DNA of 40,384 bases from an uncultured Oscillospiraceae bacterium (GTDB taxonomy: Bacteria > Bacillota > Clostridia > Oscillospirales > Oscillospiraceae). Below are positions 17,465 to 26,165 of the stretch, piece by piece (the stretch's first letter is position 1; each line of letters begins with the position of its first letter). The translations under genes and the position numbers were made by a program. The notes below the pieces were generated by a model. It made no database searches, was not told where the DNA came from, and was given only the letters and a program-made list of their open reading frames with translations. Where the stretch lies: the NCBI GenBank assembly GCA_934591745.1, contig CAKTPQ010000017.1, positions 1 to 40,384 on the forward strand, in the 5' to 3' direction.

Positions 17465-18466
17465 ATGAAACAGTATAAAGTTGCGATATTGGGCGCCACC
17501 GGCGCGGTGGGCCGTGAGATGATGAAGGTGCTGGCGGAGCGGGACTTCCCGGTGGGGGAGCTGCACCTGCTGGCGTCGGAGCGTTCTGTGGGGCAGGTGC
17601 TGCCGTGGAAGGGGCAGGACATTGCCGTGGAGCTGGCCTGCGACAAGGCCTTTGAGGGTATGGACATCGTGCTGGGCGCGGCGGAGAACGACATCGCCAA
17701 GAAATTTGCACCGGCCATCGTCAAGGCGGGTGCCGTGTTCGTGGATAACTCCAGCGCGTTCCGCATGGACCCCGATGTGCCGCTGGTCATCCCGGAGATC
17801 AATCCGGAGGACGCCAAAAAGCACAAGGGCATCATTGCCAACCCCAACTGCACCACCATCGTGTCGCTGGTGGCCATCAACGCCCTGAATCAGGACAGCC
17901 CCATCGAGAGCATCATCGCCTCCAGCTATCAGGCGGTGTCCGGCGCCGGCGCCGGCGGCCCCATCGAGCTGATGAACGAGGTGGAGCAGCTGGGCCTCGG
18001 GCAGAAGGTGGAGCCGAAGGTGTTCCAGTACCAGATCGCCTACAACGTTATCCCCCAGATCGGCGGCGAGGCCTTTGAAGGCTATACCTCCGAGGAGATG
18101 AAGATGCAGAACGAGGGACGCAAGATCATGCACCTGCCGGAGCTGAAGGTCAGCTGCACCTGCGTGCGTGTGCCGGTGGTGCGGAGCCACAGCGTGTCCA
18201 TTGTGGTGCGGACCAAGGAGAAGATCTCCGTGGAGCGGGCACAGCAGCTCATTGCGGCGGCGCCGGGGTGCCGTCTGGTGGACGATCTGGCCAACAGGCG
18301 TTATCCCATGCCGCTGGAGACCAGCGACCAGGATCTGGTATTCGTGGGCCGCATCCGCGATGACCTGACCAGCAGCAACGGCCTGAATATCTGGTGCTGC
18401 GGCGACCAGGTACGCAAGGGAGCGGCCACCAATGCCGTGCAGATCGCGCAGCTGCTGGTGGAATAA
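17465..18466 (+). CDS. asd: Aspartate-semialdehyde dehydrogenase
   Basis: Reduces aspartyl phosphate to aspartate semialdehyde with NADPH. 333 residues, with the Rossmann motif GATGAVGREM at residues 10-19 and the catalytic Cys129 in NPNCTT. SSYQAVSGAGAGG and RVPVVRSHS (substrate-binding His) are also typical. A strong AAGGAGG Shine-Dalgarno precedes the ATG. Co-transcribed with aspartate kinase; a perfect hairpin follows the stop. Confidence 0.97.
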   Translation: MKQYKVAILGATGAVGREMMKVLAERDFPVGELHLLASERSVGQVLPWKGQDIAVELACDKAFEGMDIVLGAAENDIAKKFAPAIVKAGAVFVDNSSAFRMDPDVPLVIPEINPEDAKKHKGIIANPNCTTIVSLVAINALNQDSPIESIIASSYQAVSGAGAGGPIELMNEVEQLGLGQKVEPKVFQYQIAYNVIPQIGGEAFEGYTSEEMKMQNEGRKIMHLPELKVSCTCVRVPVVRSHSVSIVVRTKEKISVERAQQLIAAAPGCRLVDDLANRRYPMPLETSDQDLVFVGRIRDDLTSSNGLNIWCCGDQVRKGAATNAVQIAQLLVE

Positions 18467-18477
18467 AGGAAATGAAC

Positions 18478-18512
18478 AAAAAGTAAAGCCGCCTATGGCG
18501 GCTTTACTTTTT
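18478..18512 (+). terminator. Terminator of the aspartokinase-asd operon
   Basis: Perfect 16-bp stem AAAAAGTAAAGCCGCC/GGCGGCTTTACTTTTT with the 3-base loop TAT. The T-rich 3' arm also contains the -35 box of the next gene. Confidence 0.93.
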
Positions 18513-18531
18513 GCCCAAAACCATATATAAT
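18503..18531 (+). promoter_or_regulatory. Promoter of the family-5 binding protein gene
   Basis: TTTACT (18503-18508), 17-base spacer, perfect TATAAT (18526-18531). The -35 lies in the 3' arm of the preceding terminator. An ATG at 18530 overlaps the -10 and is excluded as a start. Confidence 0.78.
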
Positions 18532-18562
18532 GGCAGAAAACGATCCCACGGAGGAGTGGCTT

Positions 18563-20152
18563 ATGAGAATTTGGAGACGGGCGGCGGCGCTGCTGCTGGC
18601 CCTGTGCATGACGGTGCTGCTGGCGGCCTGCGGCGAGGACCCCAATGATGAAAAGAAGCTGTCGGTGGTCATGACCGGCACGGTGCGGACCATGGACCCG
18701 GCCAAGGTGTCCACGGCGGCGGAGCGCACCGTGGTACAGCATGTGTTTGAGAACCTGATGCGGCTGAACGCGGACGGCACGGCGGCCCACGCCATGGCCC
18801 GCAGCTATACGCAGGAGACGGCGCTGGACGGCTCGGTGACGTATACGTTCCAACTGCGCACCGATGCCAGATGGTCTGACGGCACCACCGTCACGGCCCA
18901 CGATTTCGTGTACGCATGGCGGCGGCTGGTGGACCCGGAGACGGACAGTCCTAACGCTGATGCCCTATCCATGGTGGCCGGGTACGAGCAGGCGGTGCTG
19001 GGCGATACAGAAGCGCTGCAGGTGACGGCACCGGACGATCACACGCTGCAGGTAGTGCTCAGCGGCAGCTGCCCCTATTTCATCGGCAGCGTCTGCACGG
19101 CGGCGGCTACCATGCCGGTGCAGGAAAAGGCGGTGGCGGCCCACAGCAACTGGTCGGGCAGCAGCCTGTGGTTCGTGGGCAACGGACCCTATGAGCGCAC
19201 CGGCGACTGGAGCGATACGGCACGGCTGACGCTGCACACACGGGCAGCCTACCACGATGTGAAACGGCTGGGGCCGGACCGCATCGACCTGCTGCTGAAA
19301 GGGCGGCAGGAGGCGGATGCCAGCGCCGGCAAGGTGGACATCGTCATCGGCGCCGGCGGCGAGGATGCTGCGCAGGGCGGCGACCCCACGGTGGGGATTC
19401 TGTTGGTGAACCAGATGGCCACCAGCATGGGGCATCCGGAGCTGCGGCGTGCGCTGAGTCTGGTCATCGACCGGGAAACGGCGGCACAGACCGTGGGACA
19501 GGACTGCCGGGCAGCGGAGGGACTGGTGCCCTACGGCATCCGTACCGATGAGGGCGAGGAGTTCCGCACCGCCAACGGGGCGCTGATCGACAACGACCCC
19601 AGCACTTACAGCGAGCGGTGCCAGGGGGCGCAGGCGCTGCTGCGGCAGGCGGGATACACCAACGCGGTGACCCTCAGTGCACTGAATACGGTGACGCTGC
19701 TGTACGACAAGAGCATGGCGCAGGTGGCGCGGCAGCTCCAGCAGAGCTGGGAGTCGAAGCTGGGCATCAAGGTGCAGCTGGAGGGCGTGGAGAGCTATGA
19801 ACTGACGGCGCGGCTGGAGAACGGTGAGTTCGTGCTGGCGCTGATGGAGCTGACAGGCCATTACAACGATGCATCAGCCTATCTGGACCCGTGGCGCAGC
19901 AGCGATATGCGGAACTACGGCATGCAGTACCTCAACGCCTACGACATCCTGATGAAGATCGCGGCGGGCAGCAGCTCGCTGGACGCCCGGGATGCCTACC
20001 TGAAGGACGCAGAGCGGCTGCTGGTGGAGAACAGCAACATCATCCCGCTGTACAGCCGGGTGCAGCCCTACGTGATCCGGGATGAGGTGATGGGCGCCGT
20101 GTCCGACGGGATGGGCGCGTGGTACTTCGGAGGCGTCAACCGGGTATCATAA
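18563..20152 (+). CDS. Peptide ABC transporter substrate-binding lipoprotein (SBP family 5)
   Basis: 529 residues. A lipoprotein signal peptide (RIWRRAAALLLALCMTVLLAAC) gives a lipobox LLAAC with Cys23, so the mature protein is anchored outside the membrane. The body is that of OppA/DppA-type proteins: TMDPAKVSTAAE, VYAWRRLVDPETDSP, the NGPY motif, and a C-terminal IIPLYSRVQPYVIRD. These proteins bind oligopeptides. GGAGGAG precedes the ATG at 18563. No opp permease or ATPase gene is next to it, so it either works with a transporter encoded elsewhere or acts as a sensor. Confidence 0.92.
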   Translation: MRIWRRAAALLLALCMTVLLAACGEDPNDEKKLSVVMTGTVRTMDPAKVSTAAERTVVQHVFENLMRLNADGTAAHAMARSYTQETALDGSVTYTFQLRTDARWSDGTTVTAHDFVYAWRRLVDPETDSPNADALSMVAGYEQAVLGDTEALQVTAPDDHTLQVVLSGSCPYFIGSVCTAAATMPVQEKAVAAHSNWSGSSLWFVGNGPYERTGDWSDTARLTLHTRAAYHDVKRLGPDRIDLLLKGRQEADASAGKVDIVIGAGGEDAAQGGDPTVGILLVNQMATSMGHPELRRALSLVIDRETAAQTVGQDCRAAEGLVPYGIRTDEGEEFRTANGALIDNDPSTYSERCQGAQALLRQAGYTNAVTLSALNTVTLLYDKSMAQVARQLQQSWESKLGIKVQLEGVESYELTARLENGEFVLALMELTGHYNDASAYLDPWRSSDMRNYGMQYLNAYDILMKIAAGSSSLDARDAYLKDAERLLVENSNIIPLYSRVQPYVIRDEVMGAVSDGMGAWYFGGVNRVS

Positions 20153-20177
20153 GAGACGCACGATACAAGCATAATAA

Positions 20178-20203
20178 GACCGCCGGGGATATCCCCGGCG
20201 GTC
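20178..20203. terminator. Bidirectional terminator between binding protein and trigger factor
   Basis: A 26-base perfect palindrome, GACCGCCGGGGAT repeated as its complement. T tracts are weak on the plus side (CTGCTGT) and moderate on the minus side (TTATTATG). It lies between two convergent stops. Confidence 0.85.
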
Positions 20204-20219
20204 CTGCTGTATGCGGACG

Positions 20220-21476
20220 TTATTTGCGGCGGGCGGTGTCCACAACGACGGCCTGCGCCCGGGCCAGCTTCAGGTCGTGGCGCAGGCGCATGGGCGGAAG
20301 CTGCTGGCGCAGCAGATCGCGGGACAACTGGTACTGGGCGGACAGCTCGCCGTACTTCTGCTCCACATCCTCGTCCGTCACGTCGATGCCCTCCAGACGG
20401 GCGATCTCCGTCATGGCCAGCTCGAAGCGGGCGGCGGAGACAGCCTGCTCCCGGGCGTGGGCGCGGAGATCCTCCATGGATGCGCCGCTGGCCTCCAGGT
20501 ACTGCTCCAACTGTACGCCCTGACTTTCCAGATGGCCGCGCAGCTCCTGGATCAGGCCGTCCAGCTGGTTCTCCACCATGGCGTCGGGCAGCTGCACCTC
20601 CATGCCCTCCAGCACCTGACGGATCAGGTCGTTGGCGAACTGCTCGGCGGCCCCGGCCTGCTTTTTGGCCACAGCCTGCTCCATGACGGTGCGGCGCAGG
20701 CGGGACAGGTCCTCAAAGCCCTGAGCTCTGGCAAAGGCATCGTCCAGCGCGGGCATGGCGCGGCGGGTGATCTCGTGGACCGTGATGCGGAACGTGGCGT
20801 CCTTGCCGGCCAGTTCCGCCGTGTAGGCGGTGGGGAAGGTCACGTGGATGTCCCGTTCCTCGCCGACGCGGGCACCGGCCACCTGCTCCTCGAAGCCAGG
20901 GATGAAGTAGCCGCTGCCCAGCAACAGGGGATAGTGCTCACCCTTGCCGCCCTCAAAGGCCACGCCGTCCACAAAGCCCTCAAAGTCCAGCACCACCTCG
21001 TCACCCATGGCGGCGCGGTCGGGATGCTCGGCGGTCATGTGGGCGCGGGCGTATTCCTCCAGCGCGGCCTGGGTGTCCTCCTCGGACAGCTCCGCCTCCG
21101 GGTACACGGCACTGAGGCCCTTGTACTGGCCCAGCTTCACCTCGGGATACAGGTCGATGAGGGCGGTGAAGGTGAAGCCGTCGGGGCCGATATCCTCCAC
21201 CGTCAGGGTGGGGGTGCCGGCAATGGCGATGTCCTCCTGGCCGATGGCCTCCACCAGTGCCTGGGGATACGTTTCGTTTACGGCTTCCTGATAGAGAAAA
21301 TCAGAACCGTAGGCGGCTTCGATCTTTTCGCGGGTGGGCTCACCCTCCACGGGGCAGAGAGACCTGATGCCGTTGTAGCAGTGCATCAGCGCGTCCTGCC
21401 ATGTGCCGCGGTCTACGGTGACGGTCAGGCGCACCTGACGGTTTTCCGGGATGTCTTCACGCTTTTTGATCTCCAT
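20220..21476 (-). CDS. tig: Trigger factor, ribosome-associated chaperone and peptidyl-prolyl isomerase
   Basis: 418 residues in three domains: the N-terminal ribosome-binding domain (residues 1-130), a central FKBP-type PPIase domain (about 140-220, GDEVVLDFEGFVDGVAFEGG and GSGYFIPGFEEQVAGARVGEE) and a helical C-terminal arm. It meets nascent chains at the exit tunnel. The strict GFRKGK-type ribosome signature is not evident: the corresponding stretch reads CPVEGEPTREKIEAAYG, which keeps the spacing but is divergent, so this may be a paralogous trigger factor. Shine-Dalgarno AAGGAGG. It is not followed by clpP/clpX, unlike many Firmicutes. Confidence 0.92.
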   Translation of the reverse strand: MEIKKREDIPENRQVRLTVTVDRGTWQDALMHCYNGIRSLCPVEGEPTREKIEAAYGSDFLYQEAVNETYPQALVEAIGQEDIAIAGTPTLTVEDIGPDGFTFTALIDLYPEVKLGQYKGLSAVYPEAELSEEDTQAALEEYARAHMTAEHPDRAAMGDEVVLDFEGFVDGVAFEGGKGEHYPLLLGSGYFIPGFEEQVAGARVGEERDIHVTFPTAYTAELAGKDATFRITVHEITRRAMPALDDAFARAQGFEDLSRLRRTVMEQAVAKKQAGAAEQFANDLIRQVLEGMEVQLPDAMVENQLDGLIQELRGHLESQGVQLEQYLEASGASMEDLRAHAREQAVSAARFELAMTEIARLEGIDVTDEDVEQKYGELSAQYQLSRDLLRQQLPPMRLRHDLKLARAQAVVVDTARRK

Positions 21477-21524
21477 GAGGGAGCTCCTCCTTGTTTCGGC
21501 ACAAACTGCCAGTATATTATGGTA

Positions 21525-21553
21525 AGTATACTATACCCGCGGGCGGATGGCAA
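21525..21553 (-). promoter_or_regulatory. Promoter of the trigger factor gene
   Basis: On the minus strand TTGCCA (21553-21548), 17 bases, TATACT (21530-21525). A second TATACT lies about 13 bases downstream. Leader of about 40 bases. Confidence 0.68.
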
Positions 21554-21620
21554 GTCTGTCAGGCACTTTCGGCGGAGTGACTGAGTTGTAAAATTATTGT
21601 GACATATACAACAAAAGGGG

Positions 21621-21649
21621 TTGTTCTCCGGAGACGGATTTGCTACAAT
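21621..21649 (+). promoter_or_regulatory. Promoter of the PAP2-Crp operon
   Basis: TTGTTC (21621-21626), 17 bases, TACAAT (21644-21649). It excludes upstream in-frame start candidates and puts the start at 21685. Confidence 0.75.
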
Positions 21650-21684
21650 ACGGGGTACTATTTTTCATCTCACCGGAGGTATTT

Positions 21685-22341
21685 ATGCAGCGCATCAAGG
21701 CATTTATCCACGACCACCCGCACATGTGGTGGGGACTGTTCCTGCCGGCCTATCTGGCACTGTTCTTCACCATCGAGCACTTCATCACCGATAACTACTG
21801 GGCTACCCAGCTGCCCATCGACTACAAGATCCCGTTTCTGGAGGGGTTTGCCCCGATCTACGCCAGTTGGAGCCCGCTGCTGCTCGTGCTGGGTCTCCAC
21901 CTGATCCTCTGCGACGGCGAGGGCTTCCGCCGGTATATGTGGAGCATTATGGCGACGTTCCTCATCAGCACCCTGATCTGCGTGCTGATCCCCAACGGAC
22001 AGGATCTGCGGCCCGCCGTGATGCCCCGGGACAACATCTTCTGCGATCTGGTGGCCTACACCTACTCGCTGGACACCAACACCAACGTGTTTCCCAGCGT
22101 CCATGTGGTGGGCGTCATCGATGCATGGTTCGCCATCTGGCATTCCAAGCGGCTGAAAAAGTGGACGTGGCGCTGGAGTACCGGGCTTTACGGTCTGGCG
22201 GTCATCGCCTCCACCGTGTTCATCAAGCAGCACGCCATCATCGACGTGCTGGCGGGGCTGGTGCTGGGCTTTGCCTGCAATTTCGTGGTGTACAACATCA
22301 TCGGCAAGCGGCGTGACTGCCGGCTGTGCAGGGAGGCGTAA
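21685..22341 (+). CDS. PAP2-family membrane phosphatase or phosphotransferase
   Basis: 218 residues with about six membrane helices. The PAP2 signature is present in the variant form of inositol-phosphotransferase-like members: NVFPSVHVVGVIDAW (second motif, with its His) and STVFIKQHAIIDVLAG (third motif, with the catalytic His and Asp). It probably removes or transfers phosphate on a lipid such as undecaprenyl pyrophosphate or phosphatidate at the outer membrane face; the substrate is unknown. Start at 21685 has GGAGG seven bases upstream. It is followed three bases later by the Crp/Fnr gene. Confidence 0.85.
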   Translation: MQRIKAFIHDHPHMWWGLFLPAYLALFFTIEHFITDNYWATQLPIDYKIPFLEGFAPIYASWSPLLLVLGLHLILCDGEGFRRYMWSIMATFLISTLICVLIPNGQDLRPAVMPRDNIFCDLVAYTYSLDTNTNVFPSVHVVGVIDAWFAIWHSKRLKKWTWRWSTGLYGLAVIASTVFIKQHAIIDVLAGLVLGFACNFVVYNIIGKRRDCRLCREA

Positions 22342-22344
22342 GGT

Positions 22345-22995
22345 ATGGAGATCGGCGTATCCCCGTTGTTCCGGGATGTCAGTGAGGAATCCCAGCAGGC
22401 CATGCGCACCTGCTTCGACATGCGGGAGTACACGTTCCACGCCGGCGAGGTCATCTACGACTTTTCCGAGGGGCGCAACATGGTGGGCGTTCTGACGCAG
22501 GGCACCGCCGTCATCGAGCGCATCGACCATCAGGGCAGCCGGACGATCCTGGAGCGGCTGGAGCGCGGCGGCGTTTTCGGCGAGATGCTGATGTTCGAGA
22601 ACGTGGCCGGAGACAGCATCACTGTGGTGGCGGAGGAGCCGTGCCGCGTATGGCTCATGGCGGCGGATCAGGTGACGAAGCGGTGCGAGAATGCCTGCGC
22701 CCACCATACACGGGTGGTGGAGAACATGTTCCGGCTGGTGGCGGAGAAGGCCACCTCCCTCTACGAGCGGGTGGAGGTGCTGAGCCGCCGGAGCATCCGG
22801 GACAAGTTGCTGTGCTATTTCTCGCTGCTGGCGGCCAAGAGCGGCGGCGAGTTCCAGCTGCCCTTTTCCCTCAGCGCGCTGGCGGACTATATCTCCACCG
22901 ACCGCAGCGCCATGATGCGGGAGCTGAAAAAAATGCGGGACGAGAGGCTGGTAGATATTACCGGCCGCCGCGTCCTGCTGCATCAGGGCATTTGA
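22345..22995 (+). CDS. Crp/Fnr-family transcriptional regulator
   Basis: 216 residues: a cyclic-nucleotide-binding type beta-roll (about 10-125, with GVFGEMLMF), a long dimer helix, and a C-terminal winged helix (LPFSLSALADYISTDRSAMMRELKKM). The four-cysteine cluster of Fnr is absent; cysteines are scattered (residues 23, 91, 107, 112 approximately), so oxygen sensing by an Fe-S cluster is not indicated. Ligand and targets are unknown. Co-transcribed with PAP2; the NfnAB operon lies directly downstream with its own promoter. Confidence 0.9.
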   Translation: MEIGVSPLFRDVSEESQQAMRTCFDMREYTFHAGEVIYDFSEGRNMVGVLTQGTAVIERIDHQGSRTILERLERGGVFGEMLMFENVAGDSITVVAEEPCRVWLMAADQVTKRCENACAHHTRVVENMFRLVAEKATSLYERVEVLSRRSIRDKLLCYFSLLAAKSGGEFQLPFSLSALADYISTDRSAMMRELKKMRDERLVDITGRRVLLHQGI

Positions 22996-23018
22996 ACTGT
23001 TTTTGCCGCAAGTGAAGA

Positions 23019-23047
23019 TTGACGGGTCTGCCCGTTGGTGTTACAAT
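23019..23047 (+). promoter_or_regulatory. Promoter of the nfnAB operon
   Basis: TTGACG (23019-23024), 17 bases, TACAAT (23042-23047), the same boxes as the glycogen promoter. Leader of about 70 bases. No dyad resembling a Crp/Fnr site was obvious. Confidence 0.85.
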
Positions 23048-23122
23048 GATACGGAAAGCGGATACGCCGCGAATTTGATCCTATGGCGGACACCGAACTT
23101 AAAAGAGAAGGAGCCGTGATGT

Positions 23123-23965
23123 ATGTACCGCATCGTTAGAAAAGAAGCGCTGAAGCCCACCGTGATCCTGTATGAGATCGAGGCGCCCATGGTCGCCAAG
23201 AAGGCGGAGCCGGGCCAGTTTATCATCCTGCGCGTGGATGAGAAGGGTGAGCGTATCCCCATTACGATCCACGACTACGACCGGGAGAAGGGCACTGTGA
23301 CCATCATTGTCCAGACCGTCGGCGCCACCACCGAGAAGCTGAGCCATAAGCAGCAGGGCGAGTGCCTGCATGATTTTGTCGGCCCCTTGGGCCGTCCCAC
23401 CGAGACGGAGGGCAAGAAGAAGGTCTGCGTCGTCGGCGGCGGCGTGGGCTGCGCCATTGCCTATCCCGTACTGAAGAAGTTCCATGACTGCGGCGCCGAG
23501 GTGCATGCGGTGGTGGGCTTCAAGAGCAAGGACGTTGTTATTCTGGAGGACAAGTTCAAGGCAGTCTCCTCCGTGCTGAAGGTCTGCACCGACGACGGCT
23601 CCTACGGCCAGAAGGGCCTTGTCACCGAGGCGCTGAAGCAGCTGCTGGACGACGGCAACCAGTACGACGAGATCTTCGCCATCGGCCCCATGGTCATGAT
23701 GAAGTTCGTCTGTAAGACCACCGAGCCTTACGGCGTGCCTACCACCGTGTCCATGAGCCCCATCATGATCGACGGCACCGGCATGTGCGGCGGCTGCCGC
23801 CTTACCGTGGGCGGCGAGACGAAGTTCGCCTGCGTGGATGGCCCCGACTTCGACGGCCACAAGGTGGACTGGGATCTGGCCGTGAAGCGCAACCAGATGT
23901 ACCACGACTTCGAGGTGCACAAGCACGAGGAAGTCTGCAATCTGTTCAAGCAGGAGGTAAAGTAA
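23123..23965 (+). CDS. nfnA: NfnA: NADH-binding flavoprotein subunit of the ferredoxin:NADP oxidoreductase
   Basis: 280 residues related to dihydroorotate dehydrogenase electron-transfer subunit PyrK. An FAD-binding beta-barrel (RIPITIHDYD region), an NAD-binding domain (VCVVGGGVGCAIAYPV) and a C-terminal 2Fe-2S motif in GTGMCGGCRLTVGG with a later FACVDGP are visible. With NfnB it forms the electron-bifurcating enzyme that couples NADH, reduced ferredoxin and NADP. Annotated in many genomes as sulfide/dihydroorotate dehydrogenase-like. AAGGAG precedes the start; only one base separates its stop from nfnB. Confidence 0.93.
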   Translation: MYRIVRKEALKPTVILYEIEAPMVAKKAEPGQFIILRVDEKGERIPITIHDYDREKGTVTIIVQTVGATTEKLSHKQQGECLHDFVGPLGRPTETEGKKKVCVVGGGVGCAIAYPVLKKFHDCGAEVHAVVGFKSKDVVILEDKFKAVSSVLKVCTDDGSYGQKGLVTEALKQLLDDGNQYDEIFAIGPMVMMKFVCKTTEPYGVPTTVSMSPIMIDGTGMCGGCRLTVGGETKFACVDGPDFDGHKVDWDLAVKRNQMYHDFEVHKHEEVCNLFKQEVK

Positions 23966-23966
23966 G

Positions 23967-25367
23967 ATGGCTGCCAAGATCAACATGCGTTTGGATAAGA
24001 ACGAGATGCCCTCTCAGGATCCGCAGGTCCGCAACAAGAACTTCCTGGAGGTGGCTCTGGGCTACACCGAGGAGCAGGCGCTGGACGAGGCCGCCCGCTG
24101 CCTGAACTGCAAGAACCATCCCTGCGTGGACGGCTGTCCCGTCAACGTGCGCATTCCCGAGTTCATCCAGAAGATCGTGGAGAAGGACTACGAGGGCGCC
24201 TATCAGGTGATCCATCAGACCAGCTCCCTGCCCGCCGTGTGCGGCCGTGTGTGCCCCCAGGAGAGCCAGTGCGAAATGCACTGTGTCCGCGGCAAGAAGG
24301 GCGATCCCGTGGGTATCGGCCGTCTGGAGCGCTTTGTGGCCGACTGGCACAACGCCCACAGCACCGAAGCCGCTGCCAAGCCCGCACCCAACGGCCACAA
24401 GGTGGCTGTCATCGGCTCCGGCCCCGCAGGCCTGACCTGCGCCGGCGACCTGGCCAAGAAGGGCTATGAGGTCACGGTGTTCGAGGCACTGCATCTGGCC
24501 GGCGGCGTACTGGTGTACGGTATCCCCGAGTTCCGTCTGCCCAAGGCCATTGTCCAGAAGGAAGTGGACGGCCTGAAGGCCATGGGCGTGAAGGTGGAGA
24601 CCAACACCGTGGTGGGCCGCACCATCACCATCGACGAGCTTATGGAGGAGAACGGGTTCGAGGCCGTGTTTATCGGCTCCGGCGCCGGTCTGCCCATGTT
24701 TATGAACATCCCCGGCGAGAACCTGAAGGGCGTCTACTCCGCCAACGAGTTCCTGACCCGCATCAACCTGATGAAGGCGTATCTGCCTGACAGCGACACG
24801 CCCATCATGGATCTGAAGGGCAAGACCGTTGCCGTGGTGGGCGGCGGCAACGTGGCCATGGATGCCGCACGCTGCTCCAAGCGCCTGGGCGCCGAGGTGT
24901 ACGTCGTGTACCGCCGCGGCATGGAGGAGCTGCCCGCCCGTCATGAAGAGGTGGAGCACGCCATCGAGGAGGGCGTCATCTTCAAGACGCTGAACAACCC
25001 CGTGAAGATCAACGGCGATGAGCAGGACTGCGTAAAGTCTATGACCTGCATCGAGATGGAACTGGGTGAGCCGGATGCCTCCGGCCGCCGCCGTCCCGTG
25101 GAGAAGAAGGGCAGCGAATTCGACCTGCCTGTGGACGCGGTCATCATGTCTCTGGGCACCAGCCCCAACCCCCTGATCAAGTCCACCACCAAGGGTCTGG
25201 AGGTCAACAAGAAGGGCGGCATCATCGTCAATGAGGAGGGCCTTACCTCCCGTCAGGCGGTGTACGCCGGCGGTGACGCCGTCACCGGCGCGGCTACCGT
25301 CATTCTGGCCATGGGCGCCGGCAAGCTGGGCGCCAAGTCCATCGACGAGTATCTGAGCGCTAAGTAA
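23967..25367 (+). CDS. nfnB: NfnB: glutamate synthase small-subunit-like flavoprotein
   Basis: 466 residues. The N-terminal 4Fe-4S domain has ARCLNCKNHPCVDGCPVNV and CGRVCPQESQCEMHC. An FAD motif (VAVIGSGPAGLTCAGDLA) and an NADPH motif (VAVVGGGNVAMDAAR) follow. Often called gltA (NADPH-dependent glutamate synthase, small chain), but the pairing with NfnA and the absence of a large GltB subunit here support the transhydrogenase role. Its Shine-Dalgarno, AGGAGG, lies in the end of nfnA. Confidence 0.93.
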   Translation: MAAKINMRLDKNEMPSQDPQVRNKNFLEVALGYTEEQALDEAARCLNCKNHPCVDGCPVNVRIPEFIQKIVEKDYEGAYQVIHQTSSLPAVCGRVCPQESQCEMHCVRGKKGDPVGIGRLERFVADWHNAHSTEAAAKPAPNGHKVAVIGSGPAGLTCAGDLAKKGYEVTVFEALHLAGGVLVYGIPEFRLPKAIVQKEVDGLKAMGVKVETNTVVGRTITIDELMEENGFEAVFIGSGAGLPMFMNIPGENLKGVYSANEFLTRINLMKAYLPDSDTPIMDLKGKTVAVVGGGNVAMDAARCSKRLGAEVYVVYRRGMEELPARHEEVEHAIEEGVIFKTLNNPVKINGDEQDCVKSMTCIEMELGEPDASGRRRPVEKKGSEFDLPVDAVIMSLGTSPNPLIKSTTKGLEVNKKGGIIVNEEGLTSRQAVYAGGDAVTGAATVILAMGAGKLGAKSIDEYLSAK

Positions 25368-25381
25368 GAGGTCTACATACG

Positions 25382-25414
25382 GCCCGCCCTGCGGTGATAC
25401 GCCGCAGGGCGGGC
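25382..25414 (+). terminator. Terminator of nfnAB
   Basis: GCCCGCCCTGCGG pairs with CCGCAGGGCGGGC (13 bp, loop of about seven bases). Only a short TTT follows. Confidence 0.8.
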
Positions 25415-25443
25415 TTTCCACCACAGAAAACAGGAGGATCACC

Positions 25444-26004
25444 GTGGCGAACTTTACGAAGCAGGCCATCAAGGCGTCGTTCATGAAGCTGCTGAGCCAG
25501 AAGCCGCTGAACAAGATCAGCGTCCGGGACATCGTAGAGGACTGCGGCATCAACCGCAATTCGTTCTACTACCATTTTCAGGACATCCCGTCCTTGTTGG
25601 GCGAGATCGTGACGGAGCAGACGGATGCACTGATCCGGCAGTATCCGTCCATCTCCTCCATGGAGGAGTGCTTCTCCGTGGCGTTCCGCACGGCCCGGGA
25701 GAACCGGCGGGCCGTCATGCACATCTTCAACTCTGCCAACCGGGATATGTTTTTGCAGGATACGCTGCGGCTGTGCGAGTATGTGGTCAGTACCTATATC
25801 GCCACCGCGTTCTCCGGCGAGAGCATCAGCGTGGATGACCAGCGGGTGGTGGTGCAGTTCATGAAGTGCCAGTTGTTCGGCATGTGGATCGACTGGGTCA
25901 GCGGCGGCATGAAGGAGGAGTCCTTTGCCGACCTGCAGCGGATGATCCAGCTGTGCCGCGGTGTACCGGAGCTGATCGTGGCCCACAGCAGCGGGCAGGC
26001 GTAA
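25444..26004 (+). CDS. TetR/AcrR-family transcriptional regulator
   Basis: 186 residues. The N-terminal TetR helix-turn-helix covers about residues 5-55, with INKISV-like NKISVRDIVEDCGINRNSFYYHFQDI. The C-terminal ligand domain is unassigned. It begins with GTG after CAGGAGG; no ATG start would keep the DNA-binding domain whole. It stands alone between two terminators, with the DUF308 gene next downstream as a possible target. The ligand is unknown. Confidence 0.9.
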   Translation: MANFTKQAIKASFMKLLSQKPLNKISVRDIVEDCGINRNSFYYHFQDIPSLLGEIVTEQTDALIRQYPSISSMEECFSVAFRTARENRRAVMHIFNSANRDMFLQDTLRLCEYVVSTYIATAFSGESISVDDQRVVVQFMKCQLFGMWIDWVSGGMKEESFADLQRMIQLCRGVPELIVAHSSGQA

Positions 26005-26053
26005 GCGCGGTAGACAAACCGGCAAAAATGTTTGAAAATCAGACGCATACAGA

Positions 26054-26084
26054 CAGATGTCCGGATTTCGGGCATCTGTTTTTT
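26054..26084 (+). terminator. Terminator of the TetR gene
   Basis: CAGATGTCCG pairs with CGGGCATCTG (one T-G) around GATTT and is followed by six Ts (26079-26084). Confidence 0.92.
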
Positions 26085-26165
26085 CTGCCTGTACCGCCCT
26101 GCGCCCCGCTGCGCTATGATACGGAAGATAAAAGACGCTGCGGCGTGGAAGGGAGACGCAGGTGT

